From Halorussus rarus (GTDB lineage Archaea > Halobacteriota > Halobacteria > Halobacteriales > Haladaptataceae), in contig NZ_QPMJ01000002.1 of the NCBI RefSeq assembly GCF_003369835.1, positions 1,516,739 to 1,580,738 of the forward strand: a stretch of 64,000 bases of DNA, written 5' to 3'. Under the pieces are notes generated by a model that was given only the letters and a program-made list of their open reading frames with translations, searched no databases and was not told the DNA's origin. Position numbers and translations under genes: made by a program. Positions 27,653 to 37,192 of this stretch are shown in pieces (position 1 is the stretch's first letter; the number at the start of each line of letters is the position of its first letter).

Positions 27653-30160
27653 ATGGCGACGACCGGGGACCAGCAGTACGTGGACCACGAACTCCTCGTC
27701 CCGGAGTTCATCGAGCGGCGGATGTACCAGCTCCAGCTCGCGGGGTCGGCCAAGGACCGCAACACCCTGGTCTGCCTGCCGACCGGGCTGGGGAAGACGA
27801 CCGTGAGCCTGCTGGTCACCGCCGAGCGGCTGGCCGACGTCGGCGGCAAGAGCCTGCTGCTCGCGCCGACCAAGCCCCTGGTCCAGCAGCACGCCGACTT
27901 CTACCGCGAGGCCCTCGAGATCGACGACGAGGACATCGTGGTGTTCACCGGCGAGGTCCGGCCCGACGAGCGCACCGAGCTCTGGCGGAGCGCGCGCATC
28001 GTCATCGCGACTCCCCAGGTCGTCGAGAACGACCTGGTCGGCAGCCGCATCGACCTCGGTCCCGTGACCCACGTCACCTTCGACGAGTGCCACCGCGCGA
28101 CCGGCGACTACGCCTACAACTACATCGCCGAGCGCTACCACCAGGACGCCGACAACCCCCTCGTCACCGGGATGAGCGCGTCGCCCGGCGGCGACGAGGA
28201 GGAGATCCTGGAGGTCTGCGAGAACCTCGGCATCCGGAACGTCGAGGTGATGACCGAGGAGGACTCGGACGTCGACGAGTTCACCCACGACACCGACGTC
28301 GAGTGGGAGCGGGTCGAACTCCCCGACGACGTCCTCGAGATCCGCGACGCGCTGAACGACGTGGTGGAGGACCGCCTGGAGAAGCTGAAGGAGCTGGGCA
28401 TCACCCGCAAGACCAGCGCCGACCTCTCGGAGACCGATATCAAGAAGATGCGCGCGGAGCTCCAGCAGCTCATCGACAACGACCAGTCGGAGGGGTACAA
28501 GGGGATGTCGGCGCTGGCCGAGATCCGGAAGCTCCGGACCGCGGTGACCTACGTCGAGACCCAGAGCGTCGAGGCCCTCCGGCGGTACTTCGAGCGCCAG
28601 CGCAACGCCGCCCGGTCGTCGGGCGCGTCGAAGGCCAGCCAGCGGTTCGTCTCCGAACCCAAGGTCAAGGAGGCGATGCGCCGGGCCGAGGAGTACGACG
28701 GGCTCCACCCGAAGTACTCCCGTGCCCGGATGCGCATCGCCGAGACGCTGGGCATCGAGAACGGCGAGCGCGTCATCGTGTTCACCGAGTCCCGCGACAC
28801 CGCCGAAGCCCTCACGGAGTTCCTGGGCCAGCACTTCGACGCCCAGCGGTTCGTCGGCCAGGGCGACAAGGAGGGCAGCGACGGGATGACCCAGACCGAA
28901 CAGCAGGACGTCCTCGACCGGTTCCGGGCCGGCGACTTCGAGGTGCTGGTGTCGACCTCCGTCGCCGAGGAGGGTCTCGACGTGCCCGAGGTCGACCTCG
29001 TGCTGTTCTACGAGCCGGTGCCGACCGCCATCCGGTCGATCCAGCGCAAGGGCCGGACCGGCCGGCAGGCGAAGGGCCGGGTCGCGGTCCTGCTCGCCGA
29101 GGACACCCGCGACGAGGCGTACTTCTGGATCTCCCGGCGCCGCGAGAGCGAGATGGAGGACGAGCTCCGGAAGCTCAAGGGCGTCGCCGACGAGGTCGAG
29201 GAGGAGCTCGACGACTCCCAGCGACGGCTCGGCGACTTCGGCGCGCCGGGCGGCGATGACGGCGGCTCCAGCGAGGTCGAACACGGCCTCCAGTCGTTCG
29301 GCCCGGACGACGGGGACGCCGAGCCGGACGACGACTCGACAGACGCAGGGGAGGGTCCCGACCACGACAGCGACGAAGAAGCCGCCGAGACTCCGGACAT
29401 CGAGGCCTCGAACATCGAAACCGCCGCGGACGCGGAAACGACCGCGACCCCCGACGAGACCGACGAGTCCGAAGAGGGCGTGGTCGCGACCGCCGAACCG
29501 GACGGCGAGACGGTCGAGATCGTGGCCGACCAGCGCGAGCTCGACTCGACCATCGCGCGGGACCTCTCGACCCGCGAGGGCGTCGAGACCCGCCTTGAGA
29601 CCCTCTCGGTCGGCGACTACGTGCTGAGCGACCGGGTGGTGGTCGAGCGCAAATCGGTGAGCGACTTCCTCGACACGCTGACCGGCGGCGACCGGTCGCT
29701 GTTCGAGCAGCTGGGCGACGCGACCCGCCACTACGCCCGGCCGGTGCTGGTGCTGGAGGGCGAGGGCCTCTACGAGGAGCGCAACGTCCACCCCAACGCG
29801 GTCCGGGGCGCCTTGGCGTCGTTAGCGGTCGACTTCGGCGCGAGCGTGCTCCGGACGACCGACGAGGCCGACACCGCCGACCTTCTGGAGGTCATCGCGA
29901 CCCGCGAGCAGGAGAACGAGGACCGCGAGGTGTCGGTCCACGGCGAGAAGCAGAGCAAGACGCTGGCCGAGCAGCAGGAGTACGTCGTCTCCTCCATCGC
30001 CGACATCGGACCGGTGACCGCGCGGTCGCTGCTCGAGGAGTTCAGGACCGTCGAGGCCGTGATGACGGCCCGGGAGGACGACCTGCTCGACGTTCAAGGC
30101 GTCGGTGAAGTGACCGCCGAGCGCATCCGCGAGGTCGTCGGCAGCGAGTACGACCGGTAG
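27653..30160 (+). CDS. hef: Hef: fork-specific helicase/XPF-family nuclease
   Basis: An 835-residue protein joining a superfamily 2 helicase and an XPF-type nuclease, which processes stalled forks and branched DNA. Walker A is L-P-T-G-L-G-K-T-T (about residues 44-52), motif II is D-E-C-H-R-A, motif VI Q-R-K-G-R-T-G-R. An acidic, probably disordered linker covers about 535-620. The nuclease motif V-E-R-K-S-V-S-D-F lies near residue 663 and a tandem helix-hairpin-helix near 783-830 (I-G-P-V-T-A and V-Q-G-V-G-E-V-T-A). A PCNA-peptide-like Q-R-R-L-G-D-F-G sits at the domain junction (29219-29242). A TATA-like CTTTAATC lies 30 bases upstream. Confidence 0.95.
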   Translation: MATTGDQQYVDHELLVPEFIERRMYQLQLAGSAKDRNTLVCLPTGLGKTTVSLLVTAERLADVGGKSLLLAPTKPLVQQHADFYREALEIDDEDIVVFTGEVRPDERTELWRSARIVIATPQVVENDLVGSRIDLGPVTHVTFDECHRATGDYAYNYIAERYHQDADNPLVTGMSASPGGDEEEILEVCENLGIRNVEVMTEEDSDVDEFTHDTDVEWERVELPDDVLEIRDALNDVVEDRLEKLKELGITRKTSADLSETDIKKMRAELQQLIDNDQSEGYKGMSALAEIRKLRTAVTYVETQSVEALRRYFERQRNAARSSGASKASQRFVSEPKVKEAMRRAEEYDGLHPKYSRARMRIAETLGIENGERVIVFTESRDTAEALTEFLGQHFDAQRFVGQGDKEGSDGMTQTEQQDVLDRFRAGDFEVLVSTSVAEEGLDVPEVDLVLFYEPVPTAIRSIQRKGRTGRQAKGRVAVLLAEDTRDEAYFWISRRRESEMEDELRKLKGVADEVEEELDDSQRRLGDFGAPGGDDGGSSEVEHGLQSFGPDDGDAEPDDDSTDAGEGPDHDSDEEAAETPDIEASNIETAADAETTATPDETDESEEGVVATAEPDGETVEIVADQRELDSTIARDLSTREGVETRLETLSVGDYVLSDRVVVERKSVSDFLDTLTGGDRSLFEQLGDATRHYARPVLVLEGEGLYEERNVHPNAVRGALASLAVDFGASVLRTTDEADTADLLEVIATREQENEDREVSVHGEKQSKTLAEQQEYVVSSIADIGPVTARSLLEEFRTVEAVMTAREDDLLDVQGVGEVTAERIREVVGSEYDR

Positions 30161-30358
30161 CGCGACGTTTGCTGGCTGAACCGTCGTGAACTTCCGGCGG
30201 AACCCCGCGTTTCCGCCGGGCGTTTTGGCGGTTACGGCGTGCGAAACAGACGCTTACTTTCGGGTAGGCGCCGTTTAACGCGGCCTTTTCCGGCGAAACT
30301 GAGGAGAACGGCCGGGGTGTCTTAAGCCTGCTGGGCATCTCCGTTAGTAACAGAGTAA

Positions 30359-30670
30359 ATGAGATACGAACACCCTTCCACCGAGCGTCGTGGGGAACGC
30401 GCGGAGTCGCTCTACGGCGACTCCGAATCCGAGACCGACGGGGTACGCGACGAGCGGGTACTGTACGGCGAACCCCGCCACGAGGCCGAGCGCGACCGCG
30501 ACGAGCAGACGCTGTACGGCGAGCCCCAGCACGAGACCCGGGACGACGACCGGGAGCTCCCCGACCCGGAGCTGCTGTTCGTCCGGATGCGGGCTCGGGC
30601 CGCCGGGCCGGCCGTGTTCCCCGAGCGCTCGCGGCCGGAGTCGCCGGCGACGAGCGCTACGGAACGATAG
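30359..30670 (+). CDS. acidic/basic repeat protein of unknown function
   Basis: A 103-residue charged protein. Residues about 17-67 are three tandem 17-residue repeats, each beginning with hydrophobic-L-Y-G-E/D (S-L-Y-G-D, V-L-Y-G-E, T-L-Y-G-E) and the last two continuing P-R/Q-H-E. The third part (L-P-D-P-E-L-L-F-V-R-M-R-A-R) may be a short helix. The repeats also show at DNA level with a 51-base period. The 3' end overlaps the convergent UspA gene by 14 bases. I do not recognise the family and cannot suggest a function. Confidence 0.65.
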   Translation: MRYEHPSTERRGERAESLYGDSESETDGVRDERVLYGEPRHEAERDRDEQTLYGEPQHETRDDDRELPDPELLFVRMRARAAGPAVFPERSRPESPATSATER

Positions 30671-31049
30671 TCACCGGCACCGCCTCTTCTTCGACGACCG
30701 TGTGCGCGGCGCTCCCGAGGATGGCCCGGTCGATAGTGCCGCTGCCGTGGTGTCCCATGACGACGTGGTCGTAGCCCCGCTCCTCGACGAGTTCGAGGAT
30801 GTCGGCGCCGATCCGGTCGGCGGGCCGGAACGACAGCTCCACGTCGGTCGACACCTCCGGCTCGCAGTCGAGGTCGGTCCCCGCGAGCCGTTCGCGGGCG
30901 CGTTCGAGGATATCGTCGGTGGCGTCGGTCTCGTTGTCGGTGAAGTGGACGACGTGGAGCGTCGCCTCGAACCGGCGGGCGAACTCGATGGCGAAGTCGA
31001 GCGCGCGGAAGCTACACTCCGAGCCGTCGATGGGAACCAGAATTTCCAT
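30657..31049 (-). CDS. universal stress protein (UspA family)
   Basis: A 130-residue single-domain UspA protein. It starts M-E-I-L-V-P-I-D-G-S-E, the usual N-terminus, and has the ATP-binding motif G-H-H-G-(9 residues)-G-S (M-G-H-H-G-S-G-T-I-D-R-A-I-L-G-S-A-A), matching the G-2x-G-9x-G-S/T pattern, and the closing V-P-V-T-I-V-P. ATP-binding members act as stress-related regulators by dimerisation. Its 3' end overlaps that of the convergent repeat protein gene. Confidence 0.92.
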   Translation of the reverse strand: MEILVPIDGSECSFRALDFAIEFARRFEATLHVVHFTDNETDATDDILERARERLAGTDLDCEPEVSTDVELSFRPADRIGADILELVEERGYDHVVMGHHGSGTIDRAILGSAAHTVVEEEAVPVTIVP

Positions 31050-31165
31050 GGTCGGTGATAGGGTGGCTGCGAGTTAACAGTTCTCCCGTGGAGGCGGGTC
31101 GAGATCCGTCCGGAGAGTGAATCGGTAGTTCGTCCGAGAGCGAATCAGCGAGTTGACGGGGTGAG

Positions 31166-32035
31166 TCAGCGGTCCGCCCGGTCGAGCGCGGCGAGCGCCT
31201 CGGCGGCCTCGCGGGTGGCCGCGAGCAGGTCGCGGGCGCGGGCGACGTCGTCGGTCTGCTCGGCCTGGCGCGCGAGAGCCGAGAGCTTCCGGACCAGCGA
31301 CTCGCGAGCGGTCGCGAGGTCGCCGCCGCCGGACGCGGCCGCGTCGGGCGAGGCCGCCGAGTGGCCGTGGACGTGGTCGCGGCCGGCCTCGGTTCCGGCG
31401 CCGCGGTCGCGCGCGGAGCGCCGGGAGCCCCGCCCACGACGGTCGTCGGCCGGTCGATCCCGGACCGACTCGCGGCGGCCGCGGGCCGGTTCCCCGCGAC
31501 GGTCGTCGCCGGATTGCGACGGCGGACTGCGCACGTCCGACCGGTCGACGTGCCGGTCGCCGACCCGGACGCCCTCGATCTCGACGCGGGGTTGGTCGTC
31601 GGCGTCGCCGGCCTGCTCGCTCGGTTGCGAGTCGCCGGTGGCTTCGGCGGGTACGGCATCGTCGTCGGCACTCAAATCCGGGTCGGGGCCGGCCTGGGCT
31701 TGCGCCGCGTCCTCGGCGGACTGGCCCGACGCTTCGGCGGACCGGCCGGCCGACTCGGCGGGCTGGCCGGACTGGTCGACGCCCTCGCCGTTCTGCTGTT
31801 GGGCCTGGGCCTGCGCGTCGGCCTCGTGCTGGCAGGTCGGGCAGAACTCCTGGCCGTCGTAGCGGAAGATGGGGTCGCCACAGCGGTCGCAGTGCTTGCC
31901 CGTCATGGTCGCGCCCTGGAGCAGGAGCTCGCTCATCCGGCGCGTGTTCTCCCGGTCCTTCTGGTCCTGCTCGTACTTCTCCCGGAGTTTCTCGCGCTCG
32001 GCCTCCTTGTCGAAGCCTGAGTCGTCGCTGCTCAT
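31166..32035 (-). CDS. Sjogren's/scleroderma autoantigen-1-like zinc-ribbon protein
   Basis: A 289-residue protein. The N-terminal 75 residues form the recognised domain: a charged helix ([12 protein letters not shown]), [11 protein letters not shown] and a zinc ribbon [22 protein letters not shown]. The middle (about 80-220) is low-complexity, Gln/Ala/Ser and then Arg/Asp-rich, and looks disordered. The last 45 residues form a predicted coiled helix ([14 protein letters not shown]). Eukaryotic homologues are autoantigen p27; the archaeal role is unknown. The start at 32035 gives M-S-S-D-D-S-G-F-D. Confidence 0.85.
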   Translation of the reverse strand: MSSDDSGFDKEAEREKLREKYEQDQKDRENTRRMSELLLQGATMTGKHCDRCGDPIFRYDGQEFCPTCQHEADAQAQAQQQNGEGVDQSGQPAESAGRSAEASGQSAEDAAQAQAGPDPDLSADDDAVPAEATGDSQPSEQAGDADDQPRVEIEGVRVGDRHVDRSDVRSPPSQSGDDRRGEPARGRRESVRDRPADDRRGRGSRRSARDRGAGTEAGRDHVHGHSAASPDAAASGGGDLATARESLVRKLSALARQAEQTDDVARARDLLAATREAAEALAALDRADR

Positions 32036-32228
32036 GTACGTGAGAAGGCGTTCCGTCCCGAAAAGTCTCCGGTCTCGCGACCCGGGCGGCCGGCGGGGGC
32101 TAGCGCAGTGGATTCCGCCGGATTTTCGACTGTCGTCGAACGAGCGAAACGTCGCGCGACGTCTTACGGGGTCGGTATTCGGGGGTTCCGAAGCGCTTAA
32201 CCGAATAGCGGGAGGGGTTTTACGTGGT

Positions 32229-33143
32229 ATGACGAAAATCAGCGTGGTCGGCGCGGCCGGAACCGTCGGGGCCGCGGCGGCGTACAACATCGCGCTCCGG
32301 GACATCGCGGACGAACTGGTGCTCGTGGACATCCCGGACAAGGAGGAGGACACCGTCGGCCAGGCGGCCGACGTGAACCACGGCGCGGCGTACGACGCCA
32401 ACACGGTCGTCCGGCAGGGCGGCTACGAGGCCACCGAGGGCTCGGACGTGGTCGTCATCACCGCCGGCATCCCGCGCCAGCCCGGCCAGACCCGCATCGA
32501 CCTCGCGGGCGACAACGCGCCCATCATGGAGGACATCGGCTCCTCCGTCGCGGAGTACAACGACGACTTCGTGACCGTCACGACCTCGAACCCGGTCGAC
32601 CTGCTCAACCGCCACCTCTACGAGACCGGCGAGCGGTCGCGCGAGAAGGTCGTCGGCTTCGGCGGCCGGCTCGACTCCGCGCGGTTCCGCTACGTCCTCA
32701 GCCAGCGCTTCGACGAGCCCGTGCGGAACGTCGAGGCGACCATCCTGGGCGAGCACGGCGACGCCCAGGTCCCGGTGTTCTCGAAGGTCCGCGCCAACGG
32801 CAAGGACCCCGAGTTCAGCGACGCCGAGAAGGAGGAGATCCTCGAGGAGCTCCAGCAGAGCGCGATGAACGTCATCGAGAAGAAGGGCGCGACCGAGTGG
32901 GGTCCCGCCACCGGCGTCGGCCACATGGTCGAGGCCATCGTTCGGAACACCGGCGAGGTCATCCCGGGCTCCCTCAAGCTCGAGGGCGAGTACGGCCACG
33001 ACGACGTGGCGCTGGGCGTCCCGCTGAAGCTCGGCGCGAACGGCGTCGAGGAGGTCGTCGAGTGGGACCTGACCGAGTTCGAGCGCGAGCAGCTCGGCGA
33101 GGCCGCCGACAAGCTCTCCGAGCAGTACGACGAGATCGCGTAA
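32229..33143 (+). CDS. mdh: malate dehydrogenase (LDH-like type)
   Basis: A 304-residue NAD-dependent malate dehydrogenase of the tetrameric LDH-like class, the same length as the well-studied Haloarcula marismortui enzyme. The Rossmann motif G-A-A-G-T-V-G lies at residues 8-14, the substrate loop I-P-R-Q-P-G-Q-T-R near 83-91 includes the Arg that selects malate/oxaloacetate over lactate/pyruvate, and the catalytic His is in I-L-G-E-H-G-D near 176. The surface is strongly acidic, as expected for a halophile. A TATA-like CGCTTAACC lies about 30 bases before the ATG. It acts in the citric acid cycle. Confidence 0.95.
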   Translation: MTKISVVGAAGTVGAAAAYNIALRDIADELVLVDIPDKEEDTVGQAADVNHGAAYDANTVVRQGGYEATEGSDVVVITAGIPRQPGQTRIDLAGDNAPIMEDIGSSVAEYNDDFVTVTTSNPVDLLNRHLYETGERSREKVVGFGGRLDSARFRYVLSQRFDEPVRNVEATILGEHGDAQVPVFSKVRANGKDPEFSDAEKEEILEELQQSAMNVIEKKGATEWGPATGVGHMVEAIVRNTGEVIPGSLKLEGEYGHDDVALGVPLKLGANGVEEVVEWDLTEFEREQLGEAADKLSEQYDEIA

Positions 33144-33500
33144 CGACGATATCGCGTCGCGAGTTCCGAATCGGCCTTTTTCTGGGCGAGTGTCTCCGGC
33201 GAGTCGAGTGCGAGCACCTCGACTGACGTTGTTCTGGTTCGCGATTATGGACCAGTTTACCTGCGGTGGGACTGAAAGGGGCCGTCCGGTCGCGGGCCGG
33301 AGGCCCGTGGTCGTCTGACCGACCCCTATCCGAAGGCGAGCGAAGCGAGCCGAGGATATGTCGGTCAGTGACCGCGACCGGGCGGGGGCTTTCGAGACCG
33401 AACTGACCACGCTTCTGTTGGCGCTGAACCCGGGTTGACCATCACAATCACACATCCTGACCCGACAGTTTAAACCAGAAGACGCGCCAAGGGCGGGGTA
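33144..33500. other. non-coding gap with structured repeat and hel308 promoter
   Basis: No gene recognised between mdh and hel308. It contains copy B of the structured element (33274-33393) and, at about 33469-33476, AGTTTAAACC, a likely TATA box lying about 27-30 bases before an ATG at 33501. Confidence 0.6.
33274..33393 (+). repeat. structured intergenic element, copy B
   Basis: The same outer architecture as at 8645-8758: GAAAG/CTTTC ends, internal loop GGGCC/GGGGG, then GTCCGGTCGCG (33284-33294) pairing with CGCGACCGGGC (33373-33383) with one G-U wobble. The inside differs from copy A: CTGACCGAC pairs with GTCGGTCAG, enclosing ATCC...GGAT and GGC...GCC. The outer helix is therefore conserved while the inner sequence is not. 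Confidence 0.6.
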
Positions 33501-33539
33501 ATGACTACTTTCGTCTCCCGCGGGCGGTGGTCGGCGTGA
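33501..33539 (+). CDS. possible 12-codon leader frame overlapping hel308
   Basis: ATG at 33501 opens [12 protein letters not shown] and stops at TGA 33537-33539, overlapping the GTG start of hel308 by GTGA. The ATG sits about 27-30 bases after a TTTAAA box, the position of a leaderless start. It may be translated and couple initiation of hel308; no protein function is implied. Confidence 0.4.
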   Translation: MTTFVSRGRWSA

Positions 33540-35791
33540 CCGTCGCCATCGACGACATCCCCGACCTGCCCGACGGCGTGGCCGACCACTTCCGCGAGCA
33601 GGGCATCGAGGAGCTCTACCCGCCCCAGGGCGAGGCGGTCGAGGCCGGCGTCGCCGACGGCGAGAGCGTGGTCGCCAGCGTCCCGACCGCCAGCGGCAAG
33701 ACCCTCATCGCCGAACTGGCGATGCTGACCAGCGTCGCCCGCGGCGGGAAGGCCCTCTACATCGTCCCGCTCCGCGCGCTCGCCAGCGAGAAGAAGGCGG
33801 AGTTCGAGGAGTTCGAGCAGTACGGAATCGAGGTGGGAGTCTCGACCGGCAACTACGACAGCGACGGCGACTGGCTGGCCCAGAAGGACATCATCGTCGC
33901 GACCAGCGAGAAGGTCGACTCGCTCGTCCGGAACGGCGCCCAGTGGGTCGACGACCTGACCTGCGTGGTCGCCGACGAGGTCCACCTGGTCGACTCGAAG
34001 AACCGCGGGCCCACGCTGGAGGTCACCCTCGCGAAGCTCCGGAAGCTCAACGAGAACCTCCAGACGGTCGCGCTCTCGGCCACGGTCGGCAACGCCGGGG
34101 AGATCGCCGAGTGGCTCGACGCCACCCTCGTCGACTCGACGTGGCGACCCATCGACCTCCAGAAGGGCGTCCTCTACGGGCAGGCGCTCCACCTCGACGA
34201 CGGGTCGAAGAAGCAGATATCCAGAGGCAACGAGAAGGCCACCGCCGCGCTGGTCGAGGACACCCTCTCCGACGAGGGCTCCTCGCTGGTGTTCGTCAAC
34301 TCCCGGCGCAACGCCGAGGCCGCGGCCCGGCGGCTCGGCGACGTGACCCGCGACTACCTCGCGCCCGAGGAGCGCCAGGAGCTCGCCGACGTCGCCGCCG
34401 AGATCCGGGACGCCAGCGACACCCAGACAAGTGACGACCTGGCCGACGCCGTCGAGAAGGGCGCGGCGTTCCACCACGCCGGGCTCTCCTCGCGGAGCCG
34501 CGAGCTGGTCGAGGACGCCTTCCGCGACCGGCTCGTGAAGGTCATCTCGGCGACGCCGACCCTGGCGGCGGGGGTCAACACGCCCTCCCGCCGGGTCATC
34601 GTCCGGGACTGGCGGCGCTACGACGGCGACGTCGGCGGGATGCAGCCCCTGGACGTGCTGGAGGTCCACCAGATGTTCGGGCGGGCCGGCCGGCCCGGGC
34701 TCGACCCCTACGGCGAGGCGGTGCTCATCGCGAACAGCCACGACGAGCTCGACGAGCTGTTCGACCGCTACGTCTGGGCCGACCCCGAGCCGGTCAGGTC
34801 GAAGCTCGCGGCCGAGCCCGCGCTCCGGACCCACATCCTCGCGACCGTCGCCTCCGGATTCGCCGACTCCGAGGACGAACTGGTCTCGTTCCTCGAGCGC
34901 ACGCTCTACGCGACCCAGACCGACGAGACCGGCCGGCTCGAAACGGTGACCCAGAACGTGCTGGAGTACCTCGAGCGCAACGAGTTCCTCGAACGCGAGG
35001 ACGGTGGATTGCGCGCAACGGGGCTCGGCCACCGCGTCTCGCAGCTGTACGTCGACCCGATGAGCGCCGCGGAGATCATCGACGGCATCCGATCGGCCGA
35101 CGACCGGCCCACCGCGTTCGGCCTCTTCCACCTGGTCGCGCGCACCCCCGACATGTACGAGCTCTACCTCCGGTCGGGCGACCGCGAGGAGTACACCGAG
35201 CTCGCCTACGAGCGCGAGTCGGAGTTCCTCGGGTCGATGCCCTCGGAGTTCGAGGACCACGCGTTCGAGGACTGGCTGTCGGCGCTCAAGACCGCCCGGC
35301 TGCTCGAGGACTGGGCCTCGGAGCTCGACGAGGACCAGATCACCGACCGGTACGGCGTCGGGCCGGGCGACATCCGCGGCAAGGTCGAGACCGCCGAGTG
35401 GCTGCTCAACGCGGCCGAGCGGCTCGCGGGCGAGCTCGGGCTGGACTCCGGACCGGCGATTCGAGAGGCCAAGAAGCGCGTCGAGTACGGCGTCGAGGAG
35501 GAGCTGCTCGACCTCGCCGGCGTCAGGAACGTCGGCCGCAAGCGCGCCCGCCGGCTCTACGAGGCGGGCATCGAGTCCCGGGCCGACCTCCGGGACGCCG
35601 ACAAGTCGGTCGTGCTCGGCGCGCTCCGGGGGCGCCGGAAGACCGCCGAGTCCATCCTCGAGAACGTCGGCCGGAAGGACCCCGAGCTGACCGGCGTGGA
35701 GGCCGACGGCGATGCGAGCGCCGAAGCTGCGAGTGCCTCTGGAGACGCGGACGACAGCGACGGCCAGCAGAGCCTCGGTGACTTCGAATGA
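33536..35791 (+). CDS. hel308: Hel308 (Ski2-like) DNA helicase
   Basis: A 751-residue superfamily 2 helicase that unwinds lagging strands at blocked forks with 3'-5' polarity. Walker A is P-T-A-S-G-K-T near residue 45, motif II D-E-V-H, motif III S-A-T-V-G-N, motif [12 protein letters not shown]. The winged-helix and ratchet domains follow, and the C-terminal helix-hairpin-helix ([14 protein letters not shown]) is the autoinhibitory domain V. The terminus Q-Q-S-L-G-D-F-E resembles a PCNA-binding peptide. The GTG at 33536 ([15 protein letters not shown]) fits the family start better than the GTG three codons earlier. Cgi121 follows closely. Confidence 0.95.
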   Translation: MTVAIDDIPDLPDGVADHFREQGIEELYPPQGEAVEAGVADGESVVASVPTASGKTLIAELAMLTSVARGGKALYIVPLRALASEKKAEFEEFEQYGIEVGVSTGNYDSDGDWLAQKDIIVATSEKVDSLVRNGAQWVDDLTCVVADEVHLVDSKNRGPTLEVTLAKLRKLNENLQTVALSATVGNAGEIAEWLDATLVDSTWRPIDLQKGVLYGQALHLDDGSKKQISRGNEKATAALVEDTLSDEGSSLVFVNSRRNAEAAARRLGDVTRDYLAPEERQELADVAAEIRDASDTQTSDDLADAVEKGAAFHHAGLSSRSRELVEDAFRDRLVKVISATPTLAAGVNTPSRRVIVRDWRRYDGDVGGMQPLDVLEVHQMFGRAGRPGLDPYGEAVLIANSHDELDELFDRYVWADPEPVRSKLAAEPALRTHILATVASGFADSEDELVSFLERTLYATQTDETGRLETVTQNVLEYLERNEFLEREDGGLRATGLGHRVSQLYVDPMSAAEIIDGIRSADDRPTAFGLFHLVARTPDMYELYLRSGDREEYTELAYERESEFLGSMPSEFEDHAFEDWLSALKTARLLEDWASELDEDQITDRYGVGPGDIRGKVETAEWLLNAAERLAGELGLDSGPAIREAKKRVEYGVEEELLDLAGVRNVGRKRARRLYEAGIESRADLRDADKSVVLGALRGRRKTAESILENVGRKDPELTGVEADGDASAEAASASGDADDSDGQQSLGDFE

Positions 35792-35816
35792 GCCGCGAAC
35801 CCGGAGGGGCGAAGCG

Positions 35817-36365
35817 ATGAGAGTCGTCGGCGGTCGCGCCGCCGTCCCGGACCTCGACGACTTCCTCGCGGACCTCGGCGCCGTCGGCGACGAGTTCGAC
35901 TGCGCGGTCCAGGCGTTCGACGCCGACTACGTCCTCGGCCGCGACCACCTCCGGGCGGCGGTCGAACGCGCCGACCGGGCGTTCGAACGGGGCGAGAACG
36001 TCGCCCGCGAGCGGCCGGTCGAGATACTGCTGTACGCCGCGGGGCGGCGCCAGATCAACCGAGCGCTCCGGATGGGCGTCGCCGAAGGCGAGTCGGACGT
36101 GGTCGTCGTCGTCCACTCGCCCGCGGGCGACGCGGCGGCCGAGCGGGCGGCCGCAGAGAAGGTCTGCGACCTGCTCGGGGGAGGGGCTTCCTCGTCAGGG
36201 CCGGCGGACGCGGAGGCGGACCCGGACCAGCTCGCCGCCGACCGCATCGACCGCGAGGCTGTCGCGACGTTCTTCGACGTGAGCGAGGCCGAGCTCGCGG
36301 CGACGGACGCGACGCTCGCCGACCTCGTGCGCGAGCGGGTGGCCCTGCTCGACGTGGAGAAGTAG
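35817..36365 (+). CDS. cgi121: KEOPS complex subunit Cgi121
   Basis: A 182-residue member of the Cgi121/TPRKB family, part of the KEOPS complex that makes t6A37 in tRNAs reading ANN codons; Cgi121 binds the tRNA 3' end. Family features are Q-A-F-D-A-D-Y-V-L-G-R-D-H-L near residue 33, the helix R-P-V-E-I-L-L-Y-A-A-G-R-R-Q-I-N-R-A-L near 65-85 and the C-terminal strand. An Ala/Asp-rich insertion at about 125-140 is typical of halophiles. The ATG at 35817 lies 25 bases after hel308, preceded by GGAGGGGC, so the two are probably one operon. Confidence 0.85.
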   Translation: MRVVGGRAAVPDLDDFLADLGAVGDEFDCAVQAFDADYVLGRDHLRAAVERADRAFERGENVARERPVEILLYAAGRRQINRALRMGVAEGESDVVVVVHSPAGDAAAERAAAEKVCDLLGGGASSSGPADAEADPDQLAADRIDREAVATFFDVSEAELAATDATLADLVRERVALLDVEK

Positions 36366-36448
36366 CGCGCGGGCGCGGTGGTGAAAGGCCGACGGTACGC
36401 GGCCCGACAGCCAGCAGGGTTACGGACGTCAGGACCGAACCCGCAGAC

Positions 36449-36826
36449 ATGAGCGGTGACCCAGACCCCGAGCGCGAGCAGCGACACGCCCGCGAGCGCC
36501 AGCGCGAGCGGACCGAGCGCGTCGAGGACATGCTCGGCGAGGCCGGCGAGATGCTCGGCGAACACAAGTACCCCGCGACGAGCGAGGAACTGGCGACCGA
36601 GTACGGCGACCAGCCCCTGGACCTCCAGAACGAGACCGAGAGCCTCGGCAGCGTCTTCGACCGGCTGGTCGACGAGCGATTCGATTCGGCCGACGAGGCC
36701 CGCGAGGCGGTGTACGACGAGATCAGCGGCGAGGCCGGCGGCCCCGAGGAGTACAACGACCAGCGCGACCTGGCCGAGCTCGACGCGGAAGCGGCCGACG
36801 AGGAGTCGAACGTGAACTCGAACTGA
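36449..36826 (+). CDS. haloarchaeal DUF5789-like protein
   Basis: A 125-residue very acidic protein. The first 45 residues form a charged helix (R-E-R-Q-R-E-R-T-E-R-V-E-D-M-L-G), followed by Y-P-A-T-S-E-E-L-A-T-E-Y-G-D, N-E-T-E-S-L-G-S-V-F-D-R-L and G-G-P-E-E-Y-N-D-Q-R-D-L. This matches my memory of family DUF5789, conserved in haloarchaea without known function. No membrane segments or cysteines. The gene stands alone, followed 15 bases later by an ORB-like sequence. Confidence 0.8.
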   Translation: MSGDPDPEREQRHARERQRERTERVEDMLGEAGEMLGEHKYPATSEELATEYGDQPLDLQNETESLGSVFDRLVDERFDSADEAREAVYDEISGEAGGPEEYNDQRDLAELDAEAADEESNVNSN

Positions 36827-37192
36827 GCCGCGCCAGCCGAGTTCCACTCGAAACGAAGGGGTTAAATGTGGTGACGGCGGCGGAGCCCGAGGAGTGATTT
36901 ATGTGGTCCAGTTCGGACCGGGCGACTCGCTTCGTCGTTTCACTGGCCGGGCCTTTGTTCTTCCGGTCCTGAATCGGCCGCTTCGTTTGGTGAGCACGAC
37001 TTCGACCTGCTCGGCCGAGCGAGGGCGACGACGAGAGCGCGGTCGCGGCGGCGGAGTTCGACGGCGAAGCCGAGTGAATCAACCGGAGAGCGGCCCTCCG
37101 GAGCGTTTCATCTCGGTGAAACGTCTCGGACGGACGTGAAACAGTCGCAACGGTAACGGGGAGTTTAGCCGGCGGGGTGTATCCGGTGAGGC
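36827..37192. other. intergenic region with an ORB-like box
   Basis: No convincing gene. It contains an origin-recognition-box-like sequence at 36841-36862 and an inverted pair GTTTCA...TGAAAC at about 37105-37122. The open frames are arginine-rich and lack a promoter-like start. Confidence 0.5.
36841..36862 (+). repeat. ORB-like sequence (distal left)
   Basis: GTTCCACTCGAAACGAAGGG, followed by GTT, matches the TCCA-nn-YGAAAC-nn-GGGG pattern of origin recognition boxes. It lies about 11.6 kb left of the AT-rich core. Confidence 0.6.

Noticed and set aside
36370..36400. GCGGTGGTGAAAGGCCGACG as a third structured-element copy
   Set aside because: It resembles the first bases only; no matching 3' arm was found nearby.
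36894..37139. 81-codon plus-strand frame in the gap after the DUF5789-like gene
   Set aside because: Arg-rich and without acidic bias, no promoter spacing, and the sequence lacks any domain. It looks like non-coding DNA.
37105..37150. GTTTCATCTCGGTGAAAC and GACGTGAAACAG as further ORB-like boxes
   Set aside because: They have GAAAC but no G-run, so the pattern fails.
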